A stretch of 64,000 nucleotides of DNA from Domibacillus indicus (GCF_000970685.1 NZ_LAJB01000009.1:19510-83509), one strand, 5' to 3'. Shown: positions 1 through 8,865, counted from the first letter of the stretch. The notes: generated by a model not told the origin, from the letters alone. Translations and numbers: made by a program.

Positions 1-88
1 CCTATATACCGCTACTTTATCATAATTATCATAGAGCCGCAAAAGGAGAGTTTTTTTCGGAAGGAACTTAATCGGCCCTTCTGCTTGA

Positions 89-475
89 CTATTCAACAGA
101 TAAAAAGATGCGGATGGTTCCATCCTCACCATAGCATTCAAAGTCTGTTTGATAGGCTCTCTTTATGTCGCTGTTCCATATATCCGTCCATGCGTGAAAC
201 ACACCGTTTGGGTCCCTATGGTCCACCTCTACAACATGATAACTGCCAGCTGGAATAACGAGACGGCTTTCTCCTGGAATAGTTTCTTCAATGCCAATAT
301 GCAGATCATAATCCCCTGTAAAGTCACTGGCGTAATTGCTGTACACTCCGTAGACAGTCCCTTTTGCTTTCAGCTGAAGAAATTCTTCCCACAGCCGGCT
401 GATTGCACCAGGATTCTGATTGTTTGTTCGAATTTTTTTCCCATAAATGTGTTTCTCCGTTACCGCTGTTTTCAT
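89..475 (-). CDS. GyrI-like effector-binding domain protein
   Basis: A 128-residue single-domain protein resembling the GyrI-like / AraC effector-binding domain family, whose members bind small ligands or act as stand-alone sensors. The fold is supported by the pattern of a charged N-terminal strand, the segment GVYSNYASDFTGDYDLHIG near residues 43-61 and a C-terminal strand ending FECYGEDGTIRIFLSVE, typical of YdeE-like stand-alone members. No DNA-binding helix is present. The start ATG has a good AAAGGAGG site. It lies 63 bp downstream of, and on the same strand as, a WYL-type regulator, so the two are probably co-transcribed. The ligand cannot be inferred. Confidence 0.75.
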   Translation of the reverse strand: MKTAVTEKHIYGKKIRTNNQNPGAISRLWEEFLQLKAKGTVYGVYSNYASDFTGDYDLHIGIEETIPGESRLVIPAGSYHVVEVDHRDPNGVFHAWTDIWNSDIKRAYQTDFECYGEDGTIRIFLSVE

Positions 476-538
476 ATCCGTATTTCCTCCTTTTGATTAC
501 GAAAGAAAATATACCATTCAAATGATGACAACAGCCTG

Positions 539-1450
539 TCAGCTTTTATAAATAAATCCAATTTCTTCTTTATATTTCTTCTCTAGCCATGCAGGATACA
601 GAATGCTCACATGCCTGCCGAACATTAAAAGAAACGGCAGCAAGTTGCTGTCACGGCGGTGCTGAAAAACAACTTTGACCCTTTCGTCTTCGAGCACTTT
701 GATTTCGTCGTCTGTAAAAAAATCATACAGCTTCCCAAGCTCGCTTTTTGAAAATACGAGCGCGATTTCTTCTTTTTCAGCCGGCTGTTCCGCCGGGTAC
801 GTTTGCTTTTTTACATACACTGCTTCAAATGGACCACGGATGATTTCAATTTTCCTTATCCTGGTCAGCTTAAAGGACCGGACCGCTTCCCGCCATTCAC
901 AAAAAGCTTCCACATACCAGCTGCCATTCAGAAAATTTAATTTAAAAGGCTGCACGATCCGAGAGGAGGGGCTGCCTGCTTGTGACACGTAATAAATCCG
1001 CATTCTTGCTTCTTCCGTTATGACAGAAAGAATTTTATTTACTTTCTCTTTTGTTTCTTTTTCGATCGCTTCACGGTGCAGCGTAGAGGAGAAAACAGTC
1101 ACAGCCGAATGATGCTCCTCCTGATTTCCTTTCAGCAGCTCTAATTTCCTTTGCAGAACAGCCAGCTGGTCCCGGTCAAACAACTCGTTTTGCAGGGCTA
1201 AGCCCTCTAATAAAAAGGTTTTTTCTTCATCACTAAAGGTAAACTTGTCAAGGCGGTACGTGTCAATTAATCCAAAGCCGCCGTTCTTCCCCAGATAGGA
1301 AATGACCGGAATCCCAATAGAGGACAATGCATCCATATCCCGGTATATCGTTCTTGTACTGACTTCAAATACCTCTGCTAATTCTTCTGCCGGCACAATA
1401 TTCCTTTTTAACAAATAAATAAGTATAGAAAGCATTCTTTCGGTTTTCAA
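539..1450 (-). CDS. YafY-type HTH/WYL-domain transcriptional regulator
   Basis: A 303-residue regulator. Residues about 1-60 form an HTH_11-type winged helix (ending STRTIYRDMDAL, the characteristic recognition helix). Residues about 135-215 form a WYL domain (NGSWYVEAFCEWREAVRSFK, then RIRKIEI) and a WCX-like C-terminal extension follows. WYL proteins sense ligands, often nucleotides or nucleic acids, and regulate adjacent genes. Translation probably starts at TTG, 11 nt after a GGAGG. It sits directly upstream of the GyrI-like gene, and a shared role in sensing a small molecule is likely but is inference. No operator was identified. Confidence 0.85.
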   Translation of the reverse strand: MKTERMLSILIYLLKRNIVPAEELAEVFEVSTRTIYRDMDALSSIGIPVISYLGKNGGFGLIDTYRLDKFTFSDEEKTFLLEGLALQNELFDRDQLAVLQRKLELLKGNQEEHHSAVTVFSSTLHREAIEKETKEKVNKILSVITEEARMRIYYVSQAGSPSSRIVQPFKLNFLNGSWYVEAFCEWREAVRSFKLTRIRKIEIIRGPFEAVYVKKQTYPAEQPAEKEEIALVFSKSELGKLYDFFTDDEIKVLEDERVKVVFQHRRDSNLLPFLLMFGRHVSILYPAWLEKKYKEEIGFIYKS

Positions 1451-1518
1451 GTCCTGCTTATCCTCCTTTTCCCCACCGGTAGTGCCTATTGAACTTCAGC
1501 AAATCGTTCTGCTGGTAC

Positions 1519-1555
1519 AAAAGAACCGGGCTGCCTACTGGCAAACCCGGCTTTT
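1519..1555 (-). terminator. Intrinsic terminator of the NSS transporter/metS operon
   Basis: On the minus strand a hairpin of CCGGGTTTGCC against GGCAGCCCGG is followed by TTCTTTT, starting 4 bp after the metS-like stop codon. Confidence 0.8.
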
Positions 1556-1559
1556 ATCA

Positions 1560-1673
1560 TTATGCTTTTTTTGCTTCTTTTGATTTTTTAACGGCATGTG
1601 CAATGCTTGCGCCAAGCCCTCCCCAGATGATAACAACACCGACAATCATCATTGTAACAGCACTTCCGGTCAT
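1560..1673 (-). CDS. metS: MetS-like small subunit of an NSS-family methionine/alanine importer
   Basis: A 37-residue protein: one hydrophobic segment (about residues 5-24, TMMIVGVVIIWGGLGASIA) followed by a lysine-rich tail KKSKEAKKA. This is the architecture of the MetS small subunit that accompanies MetP in actinobacterial methionine/alanine importers. Its ATG overlaps the TGA of the transporter in the motif ATGA, so it is translationally coupled, and a terminator follows at once. Small partner peptides of this kind are needed for activity of some NSS transporters; for this one that is inference. It is too short for many gene finders and is easily missed. Confidence 0.85.
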   Translation of the reverse strand: MTGSAVTMMIVGVVIIWGGLGASIAHAVKKSKEAKKA

Positions 1674-3163
1674 GATAAGCCTCCTTTGTTTTTGCTGAAT
1701 GGCTTAATGTACATAAACACGAACCCGATAATGAGTGCTCCAATCGCAACCGGCCAGCCGTACATGTTAATGAATTCTTGAGGATAACCGCCGTATGGCT
1801 CAGCCAGGTTCTGACGAATGTTATCAAACATCATGTAACCAAGCACGATTGGCGTAATAACGCTGATACAGATTTTCCACCAGGCGCCGAGTTTAATATC
1901 CGATACTTCATCCGCGTGGCTTTTTAAAGCATTTAATTCTTTAAAGACCCAAGCAACGAGAATGACTTCTACAAGACCAGCAAAGGCAACACCGAATTGA
2001 TTAATAAAGTAATCCGCTGAATCAAGGAAGTTTAGTCCGCCTTTTGTCGCGAAAACAAGGGAAATAACTGCCGCCAGTCCGCCGCCAATCAAAACAGAGG
2101 CTGTACGGGAAACATTGAATTTTTCCTGAAGGCCCGCAACAAATGTTTCAACAATCGAGATAAGCGATGTTAATCCCGCTAGTGTTAGGGATGCGAAAAA
2201 CAGAAATCCGAAAAATCCATTGGCAACCGGAAACTCATTAATAATTTGCGGGAAAACAGCGAAGGCAAGAATAACGCCGCTTGATACTACTTCTTGAACG
2301 GGAACACCCTGCTGCTGGGCCATAAACCCAAGTGCCGCAAATACACCAAAACCAGCTAATAATTCAAAAGATGAATTCGAAAATGCCGTGATAAATGCGT
2401 TATTGGTAATATCCGATTTTTTTGGAAGATAACTAGAATACGTGATCATAATGGCAAAACCAATAGACAAACTGAAGAAAATCTGTCCGTACGCGGCCAC
2501 CCATACTTTTCCATCAGCGATTTTAGACCAGTCCGGCTGGAAGAAAGCATTCAGCCCATCCATTGCGCCAGGCAAAGTCAACGCCCGAATAACAACAATT
2601 AAAAATAAAACAACAAGAACAGGAAGCATGATTTTTGTTGCTGCTTCAATTCCTTTTTTAACTCCTGATACTAAAATGCCGAGAGCCACAATCCAGACGA
2701 TTAAAAGCGGCAGTAAAACGCCGTTTGCAAATCCGCCAAATTGGCCGGCATCAATTACTTGCAGATAATCACCAAGCAGGAATTCCTGCGGAGTGTCACC
2801 CCATGTTAATTTAAATGAGAAGAAAGAATACGAGATTGCCCATGCAATAATAACGGAATAATATGTGGCAATAACAAAAGAAATTGCCAGCTGCCACCAG
2901 CCGAGCCATTCTCCTTTTCTATTCATCCGTGCCATAGTCAATGGCGCGGAACCACGGTATTTATGTCCCATTGTAAATTCCATGATAAGAATGGGAATAC
3001 CCGCTGTCAGCAATGCGAATAGATATGGAAGGAAAAATGCTCCTCCGCCGTTTTCATAAGCAACCGCCGGAAACCTCCAAATATTCCCTAACCCAATGGC
3101 TGAACCAACCGCTGCCATAATAAAGCCGGCGCGGGTTCCCCACTGTGGACGATTTTGTTCCAT
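1670..3163 (-). CDS. Sodium-dependent NSS-family amino-acid transporter (MetP-like)
   Basis: A 497-residue membrane protein of the neurotransmitter:sodium symporter family. Transmembrane helix 1 carries the family signature GSAIGLGNIWRFP near residues 16-28, which contributes the Na+ and substrate sites; the sequence shows about 12 membrane segments and full family length. It probably imports a neutral amino acid with Na+; the coupled metS-like gene suggests methionine or alanine. B. subtilis YhdH and YocR are family members. The ATG has a GGAGG-type site. A strong sigma-A promoter lies upstream (3237-3265) and the gene overlaps metS by 4 bp. Exact substrate is not determined by sequence. Confidence 0.9.
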   Translation of the reverse strand: MEQNRPQWGTRAGFIMAAVGSAIGLGNIWRFPAVAYENGGGAFFLPYLFALLTAGIPILIMEFTMGHKYRGSAPLTMARMNRKGEWLGWWQLAISFVIATYYSVIIAWAISYSFFSFKLTWGDTPQEFLLGDYLQVIDAGQFGGFANGVLLPLLIVWIVALGILVSGVKKGIEAATKIMLPVLVVLFLIVVIRALTLPGAMDGLNAFFQPDWSKIADGKVWVAAYGQIFFSLSIGFAIMITYSSYLPKKSDITNNAFITAFSNSSFELLAGFGVFAALGFMAQQQGVPVQEVVSSGVILAFAVFPQIINEFPVANGFFGFLFFASLTLAGLTSLISIVETFVAGLQEKFNVSRTASVLIGGGLAAVISLVFATKGGLNFLDSADYFINQFGVAFAGLVEVILVAWVFKELNALKSHADEVSDIKLGAWWKICISVITPIVLGYMMFDNIRQNLAEPYGGYPQEFINMYGWPVAIGALIIGFVFMYIKPFSKNKGGLS

Positions 3164-3236
3164 ATATAATGGACCTCCTTAAATGCACGATGTGCCAAAG
3201 TTTTGTATTTTCAGATAATTTCTGAAGACCATCTTC

Positions 3237-3265
3237 ATTATAATATTCTTTGAAAAATTCGTAAA
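3237..3265 (-). promoter_or_regulatory. Sigma-A promoter of the NSS transporter operon
   Basis: Minus-strand TTTACG, 17 bp spacer, TATAAT, about 75 bp before the start codon of the transporter. Confidence 0.7.
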
Positions 3266-3311
3266 TATCTTTTTTTATTATTTTATAAGAATAATATATG
3301 CAAGATTGTAT

Positions 3312-3353
3312 AAAAAATGGGACAAGCCCGTCTGATTAAACAGACAGGCTTGT
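3312..3353 (-). terminator. Terminator of the NhaC-type antiporter gene
   Basis: Stem ACAAGCCTGTCTG against CAGACGGGCTTGT on the minus strand followed by CCCATTTTTT. The stop codon of the antiporter lies in the loop. Confidence 0.85.
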
Positions 3354-4913
3354 TTTTTGACGTTTTAAAAGAAGTGCCGCCGCCAGCAAAAGAAGAATCG
3401 TGACAATCAGCCCTGCCCACGTGCTGCCGGTAAAGCCAAGCACAAGATAGCCGGCTGTCGCAATTACAGCGGAAACAAGTGCATACGGAATTTGGGTCAA
3501 TACGTGATCGATGTGATTGCTTCCCGCCCCGGTCGACGAAAGAATCGTTGTATCGGAAATCGGTGAGCAGTGATCTCCAAAAACAGCACCGGCCAGAACA
3601 GAAGCAAGCGCCGGCAGCAGAAGCGAGATATCCGTTGCAGCGGCAATTTCTCCGGCAATCGGGAGCAGAATTCCAAAGGAGCCCCAGCTTGTGCCGGTTG
3701 AAAAAGCCATAATCCCCGCTACGATAAACAGGATGGCTGGCAGGAAGCCAATATTCATATTGGACTGCTCCACCAGGCCGGCTAAATACGTGCCTGTGCC
3801 AAGGTCGCCAATCAGTGTAACAATTGTCCATGCAAAAAACAAAATATAAACAGCCGGAAGCATTGACTTTACACCTTCAATAAGGCCTTTTCCAAATACG
3901 GAGCCGGCTCCTTCAGGAAAAACAGATGCCTGGCGTGCGAAGACGACAACCGAAGCGGCAAAACCTATTAACCCGCCCCAGAATAAGGATTTGGCAACAT
4001 CCGTATTTTCAAAAATCGCCATAATATCCGCTCCGGCACCCGCTGCCTTATAACCTGTGAAAAGCATGGCTGCTACGGTTCCAATAATAAGTACGACTAT
4101 CGGCCAGACAAGCCCGCCTATGGTTCCGCGGTCGCTGACCGGCAAATCTTCTTTCAGTTCTCCAGGGATTTCGCGGCCGGAAAAGACTACTTCCCCTGTT
4201 TGAATCGCATGATCTTCGTGCTTTTTCATTGCACCGAAATCACGGTTTAAGAAAGCAATTAAAAACACCATTCCCAGAGCGGCCCATACGTAGTAATTCA
4301 TCGGAATCATTTGAATAAACGCTGAAAATGCCGTGGTGTCTGTTACCTGGTGAGCAGTCAGGATGGTACCGATCAGCCCGATAATATAAGCTCCCCAGCT
4401 TGACACTGGAGCGACCACGCAAACAGGGGCTGATGTGGAGTCAATAATATACGCAAGCTTCGCACGGGAAATACGGTGGCGGTCTGTGATCGGACGGGAT
4501 ACCTGTCCAACGGCGAGCGCGTTAAAGTAATCATCAATAAAAATCAGGATGCCAAGCAGGGCAGCCATAATCTGCGCGCCTGTACGCGACTTTACCCGGG
4601 TCACAGCCCACTCGCCAAACGCGCGGCTGCCCCCTGAAATGGTAATGAATGCCGTAATAATGCCAAGAATAAGCAGGAAGAAAATAATGTATAAATTCCA
4701 CATGCTCCATTTAAGTGCACCGTCTTCTATAAAGTAAACATTGCCGGATAAAGCATCCCATATAATTGAGGCTGTTTTTAAGATGCTGAAATCGGCCAGC
4801 AAAAATGCGGCCGCTATTATACCCACGCCTAAAGATAACAGCACACGGCGCGTTAAAATCACCATTACGATCGCCAGGACAGGCGGCAACAGTGAAAAAA
4901 TTGTGTTTTCCAA
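3336..4913 (-). CDS. NhaC-family Na+/H+ antiporter
   Basis: A polytopic membrane protein of about 525 residues with the NhaC-family hallmarks: ILIFIDDYFNALAVG, then ITDRHRISRAKLAYIIDSTSAPVC in the first half, and FGDHCSPISDTTILSS near the C-terminus. It probably exchanges cytoplasmic Na+ for protons, or a related ion or organic-anion couple as in MleN-like members. The open frame runs upstream to a GTG at 4940, but that codes through the Shine-Dalgarno sequence; I place the start at TTG 4913, 8 nt after GGAGGAG. A terminator-like hairpin sits just upstream of this ribosome site (4941-4971). Confidence 0.85.
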   Translation of the reverse strand: MENTIFSLLPPVLAIVMVILTRRVLLSLGVGIIAAAFLLADFSILKTASIIWDALSGNVYFIEDGALKWSMWNLYIIFFLLILGIITAFITISGGSRAFGEWAVTRVKSRTGAQIMAALLGILIFIDDYFNALAVGQVSRPITDRHRISRAKLAYIIDSTSAPVCVVAPVSSWGAYIIGLIGTILTAHQVTDTTAFSAFIQMIPMNYYVWAALGMVFLIAFLNRDFGAMKKHEDHAIQTGEVVFSGREIPGELKEDLPVSDRGTIGGLVWPIVVLIIGTVAAMLFTGYKAAGAGADIMAIFENTDVAKSLFWGGLIGFAASVVVFARQASVFPEGAGSVFGKGLIEGVKSMLPAVYILFFAWTIVTLIGDLGTGTYLAGLVEQSNMNIGFLPAILFIVAGIMAFSTGTSWGSFGILLPIAGEIAAATDISLLLPALASVLAGAVFGDHCSPISDTTILSSTGAGSNHIDHVLTQIPYALVSAVIATAGYLVLGFTGSTWAGLIVTILLLLAAALLLKRQKTSLSV

Positions 4914-4940
4914 AATTGTCTCTCCTCCATTTAATTGCAC

Positions 4941-4971
4941 AAAAAAAGCAATGACAAACCATGTTCATTGC
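4941..4971 (-). terminator. Hairpin with U-run just upstream of the NhaC-type gene
   Basis: GCAATGA, 10-nt loop, TCATTGC, then seven Ts on the minus strand. It ends about 16 nt before the antiporter's ribosome site. It can terminate yunB-operon transcripts or act as a leader attenuator of the antiporter gene. Confidence 0.75.
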
Positions 4972-5030
4972 CCATGTGCTCCATTCGATATCATCGTATC
5001 AAAAAACCCGAATATTTGCTACTCTCTTTT

Positions 5031-5762
5031 TTATTTTGCCGGCACACCGATGGAATCCGGATTGTAGTAGTTTGGCACCTTTCCATGTACGAGCCCCATC
5101 GCTACTGGAAGAGTCTGCTTCACAACGGTTGTATCAGTGGCAAATGGTACAATGACCTGCACCTGTACTTCAAGTTCAACAAATACTTCTACATAAGCGG
5201 AGTTTATTCCGAACGGCTCCACCTTTGTTTCAACATTGGAAGATACATCCCCGATCGCGTGAAAACGAATGGGCACCCGCGGTCCCAAATTCCCCAGAAT
5301 AACGTTATTGGTAATTTGTCCGAGCGGGATAGTATAAGCAATTCCTTCTGCCTGCTCTGTCGCCTCTTCGTCAATATCTACGCCTGTGAATCCTTCCAGT
5401 TCCTTTAAGTTCCCTGCTTCTGCTTCATTTAAATTTTCCTCGGCAAGATCCGTTACTTCCGCAAGCACTTTATTGATTACTTCTGCATTAAAAACGGTGG
5501 CTCCTCCTTCTCCTTCTTCGGTAATCATAATATCTTTTATTTGAAGATTTTTGGTAATTTCCTCGCTGATTGCTTTTTGCAAAACCATAGAAGCGATTTT
5601 GTTTGTCTGGGCATCGGCAAAGTTCAAAAGCACCGGCTGAATATTCCGGTTAATAAACCATAGAACAAAAAGGACTCCCGCCAAAAAGAGGAATACCGCA
5701 GTCATAAAACGGCGGCGTGCGGAAAAAGCAGAACCATTTCTCCATTTTCTGCGCCTGCGCAT
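5031..5762 (-). CDS. yunB: Sporulation protein YunB
   Basis: A 243-residue protein with a very basic N-terminus (MRRRRKWR), one membrane anchor at about residues 20-40 (MTAVFLFLAGVLFVLWFI) and an extracytoplasmic domain. It matches B. subtilis YunB, a sporulation protein made under mother-cell control in that organism. The domain segment TIPLGQITNNVILGNLGPRVPIRFH resembles the YtfJ/SpoIIR-like beta-rich pattern seen in YunB homologues, but its biochemical role is unknown. The start is ATG after AAAGGAGG; the longer frame is rejected because it runs through a hairpin and the ribosome site. Last gene of the yunF-E-D-B run. Confidence 0.85.
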   Translation of the reverse strand: MRRRRKWRNGSAFSARRRFMTAVFLFLAGVLFVLWFINRNIQPVLLNFADAQTNKIASMVLQKAISEEITKNLQIKDIMITEEGEGGATVFNAEVINKVLAEVTDLAEENLNEAEAGNLKELEGFTGVDIDEEATEQAEGIAYTIPLGQITNNVILGNLGPRVPIRFHAIGDVSSNVETKVEPFGINSAYVEVFVELEVQVQVIVPFATDTTVVKQTLPVAMGLVHGKVPNYYNPDSIGVPAK

Positions 5763-5773
5763 GAAAAAACCTC

Positions 5774-5797
5774 CTTTCCGCATTGTATGCGGGAAAG
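5774..5797 (-). other. Intercistronic hairpin ahead of yunB
   Basis: CTTTCCCGCAT against ATGCGGAAAG on the minus strand (one-nucleotide bulge). The 3' arm touches the ribosome site and is followed by GAGGTTTTTT, so it could modulate translation or read-through into yunB. Confidence 0.5.
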
Positions 5798-5802
5798 AAG
5801 GC

Positions 5803-7161
5803 TTATAGTTGCAAAAGCTTCCATTCCATAATGTCGCGTAAAAACTCCGGCATAAAGTACCGCTTCGACGGTGCTCTATGAAGCTCCACAAAATAATGGC
5901 CATACGTAAACATATCCAGTGTTGCAACTTTGTACGTTTTTTTCATTTCAATTGGCTGCCCGTTAATCAAAAAATACGGCTCCCTGATTTCAATCCGGTC
6001 ATATATAAACCTCCCCATGACACTGCCGCGAAAGCCAAGCCCTTTTATTTGCAGGTGCGGCCACTTTTCATCGCAGGTCTGGCGCAGCACTTCTGCGAGC
6101 TCCGCACCGGTCAGTTCAATCAAGCAGGGGTTTATTGGATGCGGCAGCAGTTTATGAAGATCATACTTTGTTATCTCTCCCGCCGGCAGGCTTCCCAGCA
6201 CAACTCCCGCGTTTAAAAACGAGCAGTCTGCGTGGCACCATTCGGTCAGCGCTTCTGCAAGCAGCTGCGGCAAAATAGACGGTTGAAACCAGTCACCGGA
6301 AAGCTCCCTGTCAAGATGGACTGCCGGAACAGACAGCGCTTTTTTCCCCCATTCCTCAAAGGCGGCCTGCTGCTCCCGCTCATCAGAAGGCGGTTTCAGC
6401 TCCCGGTTTGTTTCTGCCGCATAAGCACGCTTGGCCGTGATTTGGCCGCTTTCTGAATCCACTTCAATTTCTACGTGTCCGGCAAAATATCCATATTTTC
6501 CGGCCGCTGCAAGAAGCGTTCCGTTTACCATCTTCCCTTCATGAAACACATGGTGGGTATGCCCGCCGAGAATCACGTCTGCTTCTGTTTCTTCAGCTAA
6601 CTTTTCATCATCGTACATGCCAAGGTGTGACAAAACAATCACAATGTCTGCCCGTTTTCTCAGCATGGCAATTTGTTTTTTCAGCTCATCAATCGGCAGG
6701 GTTACACACCAGTCCAGCAGCTCATAAAATGCCGTATACTGGGCTGTTGCCGATGTAACTGCAATGGTGATGCCGCCAGCTTGAAAAAAAGCATGCGGCA
6801 CAAGCCAGTCGGGACGGGTTTCCCCATTTTTTTCGAATAAATTTGCACATACAACCGGAAAAGCAGCCTGCTCGTATAAATTATTTAACGCTTCTCTCGG
6901 CAGTGTAATTCCTTCATTATTCCCGATCGCTGCTGCATCGAACCGCGATTTGTTCAGCAGTTCAATATTAAAAGTGCCGAGTGTGCCTTCGGTAAGCGGA
7001 TGAGCACGGTCCACATGGTCCCCAATGTCAAAAGCAAACGAATACTCGCCCGCCTGTTCATGTAACGCACGGCGTTCTTCCAAAAACCGGGCAATTCTCG
7101 GCCAATTTTCAAAATGGCTGTGCAAATCATTTGTGTGATAAATATGTATCGTTTTTTTCAT
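5803..7161 (-). CDS. yunD: YunD-type metallophosphoesterase / 5'-nucleotidase-like enzyme
   Basis: A 452-residue two-domain protein. The N-terminal calcineurin-like phosphoesterase domain has IYHTNDLHSH (motif 1), FDIGDHVDR (motif 2), AIGNNEGIT, VVLSHLGMYDD and GGHTHHVF, which build the dinuclear metal site. The C-terminal half matches the 5'-nucleotidase substrate-binding domain (SFLNAGVVLGSLPAGEIT, then the C-terminal region). No signal peptide is visible, so it is probably cytoplasmic, as in B. subtilis YunD. The third motif is GNNE instead of the common GNHE. ATG 7161 is preferred over GTG 7167 because of spacing to AAAGGTGGA. It follows yunE by 13 bp. Confidence 0.88.
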   Translation of the reverse strand: MKKTIHIYHTNDLHSHFENWPRIARFLEERRALHEQAGEYSFAFDIGDHVDRAHPLTEGTLGTFNIELLNKSRFDAAAIGNNEGITLPREALNNLYEQAAFPVVCANLFEKNGETRPDWLVPHAFFQAGGITIAVTSATAQYTAFYELLDWCVTLPIDELKKQIAMLRKRADIVIVLSHLGMYDDEKLAEETEADVILGGHTHHVFHEGKMVNGTLLAAAGKYGYFAGHVEIEVDSESGQITAKRAYAAETNRELKPPSDEREQQAAFEEWGKKALSVPAVHLDRELSGDWFQPSILPQLLAEALTEWCHADCSFLNAGVVLGSLPAGEITKYDLHKLLPHPINPCLIELTGAELAEVLRQTCDEKWPHLQIKGLGFRGSVMGRFIYDRIEIREPYFLINGQPIEMKKTYKVATLDMFTYGHYFVELHRAPSKRYFMPEFLRDIMEWKLLQL

Positions 7162-7174
7162 GTTCACTCCACCT

Positions 7175-7984
7175 TTAATAAATGCCCTGCCAGATCAGGC
7201 GGACACCGACCAAAATCAATACGAGACGGAGCAGCATTACAACCGTTTTAGAGGCAATCCGCGCATTCAGCCAGGCGCCGATCTTTGCTCCGAACCAGGC
7301 GCCGGGCACAAGTGCCGCCGCATAAAGCCAGTTTACATTCCCCAGTGTTATATGTGCTGTGCTTGAGACACAGGCAGATAAAAAAATCAGCAGCATGGAC
7401 GTTGCAACCGCCACATGCGGCGGCACCGCAAACAGCATAATCATAGCCGGCACCATAAGCGAGCCTCCTCCGATACCGAACAGGCCTCCAAAAAAGCCGA
7501 CAATAAAAGAAGCAGCGGTTCCGGTAACCGGCTCTATCGAATAGGTGTGCAGCCCTTCATTGTCCTTAAACTCCCGCTTTATACCACGTGCTCCAAACAG
7601 CGGTTTTGCACGATTTTTAAACATCAGGACAACGGACATTCCTATCATAAACAAACCGAAATACAAGCTGAACTGTTCTGCGTTTAATCCTTTATTGGCC
7701 CAGGCGCCCAGGACGCTCCCGGGCGCACTTCCGATAAATAAAATAAGGCCCAGTTTATAATCAACCTTTTTCTGCTTCATATATGCAAGAGTGGACGACA
7801 ATCCGGTTACAATCAAAATCAATGATGATGTGCCGACCACCGCCTGCGGCGAAACTTCGTTTACCATTCCCGTTCCGCCCAAAAAAAGCAGGGACGGCAC
7901 AATAATGATACCGCCGCCGAGACCGACAAGTGATCCGGTAACAGCCGCAATCAGGCCCACTCCAAGCAAAATGATCCATTCCAT
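7175..7984 (-). CDS. yunE: TauE/SafE-family membrane exporter YunE
   Basis: A 269-residue membrane protein with the two TauE/SafE repeats: VTGSLVGLGGGIIIVPSLLFL at the N-terminus and FFGGLFGIGGGSLMVPAMIML in the middle. Family members export sulfite, sulfonates or other small organic anions, or have unknown substrates. About eight membrane segments are evident. The ATG follows TAGGAGG. It lies between yunF (14 bp upstream) and yunD (13 bp downstream) and matches B. subtilis gene order. The cargo here is unknown. Confidence 0.88.
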   Translation of the reverse strand: MEWIILLGVGLIAAVTGSLVGLGGGIIIVPSLLFLGGTGMVNEVSPQAVVGTSSLILIVTGLSSTLAYMKQKKVDYKLGLILFIGSAPGSVLGAWANKGLNAEQFSLYFGLFMIGMSVVLMFKNRAKPLFGARGIKREFKDNEGLHTYSIEPVTGTAASFIVGFFGGLFGIGGGSLMVPAMIMLFAVPPHVAVATSMLLIFLSACVSSTAHITLGNVNWLYAAALVPGAWFGAKIGAWLNARIASKTVVMLLRLVLILVGVRLIWQGIY

Positions 7985-7998
7985 CCCGCCAAAGCCTC

Positions 7999-8844
7999 CT
8001 AAAATAAATCCAGCTGGCGTGAAGCTAAATTCTCATAATGAATGCCGGCTAAATCCAAATACTGTTTGGCGTTATCCGCCGCATCTCCGCCGGAATTGTT
8101 ATTAAATAAAACGTAGACATCTTTTGACTGCTGATGCAGTTCAGCTGTAAAGTCTGCCCATTGACGCAGTTCGTTTGCATTGTAGCGGTACAGGTAGCGG
8201 ACTTCACGCCAGTTTTTCTGCCCGTTTTTTCGCCAGCCCGCCCGATTGCGTCCGTGCAGCCGGACCAGTGTTTTTTCTTTATTCGTTGCCTGAAGAACAA
8301 TCGGAATAGACCCTTCACCCGCCTGCGGTTCGTCACACACCGTATGAATCCAGTTTTCATGTTCTAGAAAAGCAATGGTTTTATCAAAGTATTTCGCTTC
8401 GTACCACGATTGGTTTCGAAATTCAATAGCGAGCGGCACCGCTCCCATCATCTCACGGCAATAACGGATATAGGTCACGTTTTCACGCGTACAGTCAAAC
8501 CAGGGTGGAAATTGAAACAGCACCATCGCAAGCTTTCCGGCTTCCATCATCGGCGTCAATGATAAGTTAAAAGCGTGAAACATCTCTTCCTTTGATTGAA
8601 ACGGAATTTCGCCGCGCTCATGTCCGGTCATGCCCTGGTACGCTTTGACGACGAACCGGAAGCCTTCCGGCGTCTCATCCGTCCACTTGCGCATATTCCG
8701 CTCGGGCTGTACCGCGTAAAAGCTCGAATCTACTTCCACGGTTGGGAAGTGTGCGGCATACTCTTTTAATTTATCACGTGACGCTATTCCCTGCCTGTAG
8801 AGTGTATCGTGATCTCCCCATCCAGTAACACCTGTGTAAATCAT
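7999..8844 (-). CDS. yunF: DUF72 family protein YunF
   Basis: A 281-residue DUF72 protein (TIM-barrel-like, function unknown). Supporting motifs are IYTGVTGWGDHD at the N-terminus, VEVDSSFYAVQP near residue 36, LFQFPPWF near 109, AIEFRNQSW near 137 and the C-terminal YVLFNNNSGGDAADNA, all characteristic of the family. First gene of the yunFEDB run, with its own promoter at 8866-8895 and a GAGGTG ribosome site. Confidence 0.88.
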   Translation of the reverse strand: MIYTGVTGWGDHDTLYRQGIASRDKLKEYAAHFPTVEVDSSFYAVQPERNMRKWTDETPEGFRFVVKAYQGMTGHERGEIPFQSKEEMFHAFNLSLTPMMEAGKLAMVLFQFPPWFDCTRENVTYIRYCREMMGAVPLAIEFRNQSWYEAKYFDKTIAFLEHENWIHTVCDEPQAGEGSIPIVLQATNKEKTLVRLHGRNRAGWRKNGQKNWREVRYLYRYNANELRQWADFTAELHQQSKDVYVLFNNNSGGDAADNAKQYLDLAGIHYENLASRQLDLF

Positions 8845-8865
8845 TTCGCATCACCTCGTAGTAAG

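Noticed and set aside
3283..3831. 182-codon frame inside the NhaC-type gene
   Set aside because: Shadow of the antiporter in another frame; Cys/Arg-rich and without a ribosome site.
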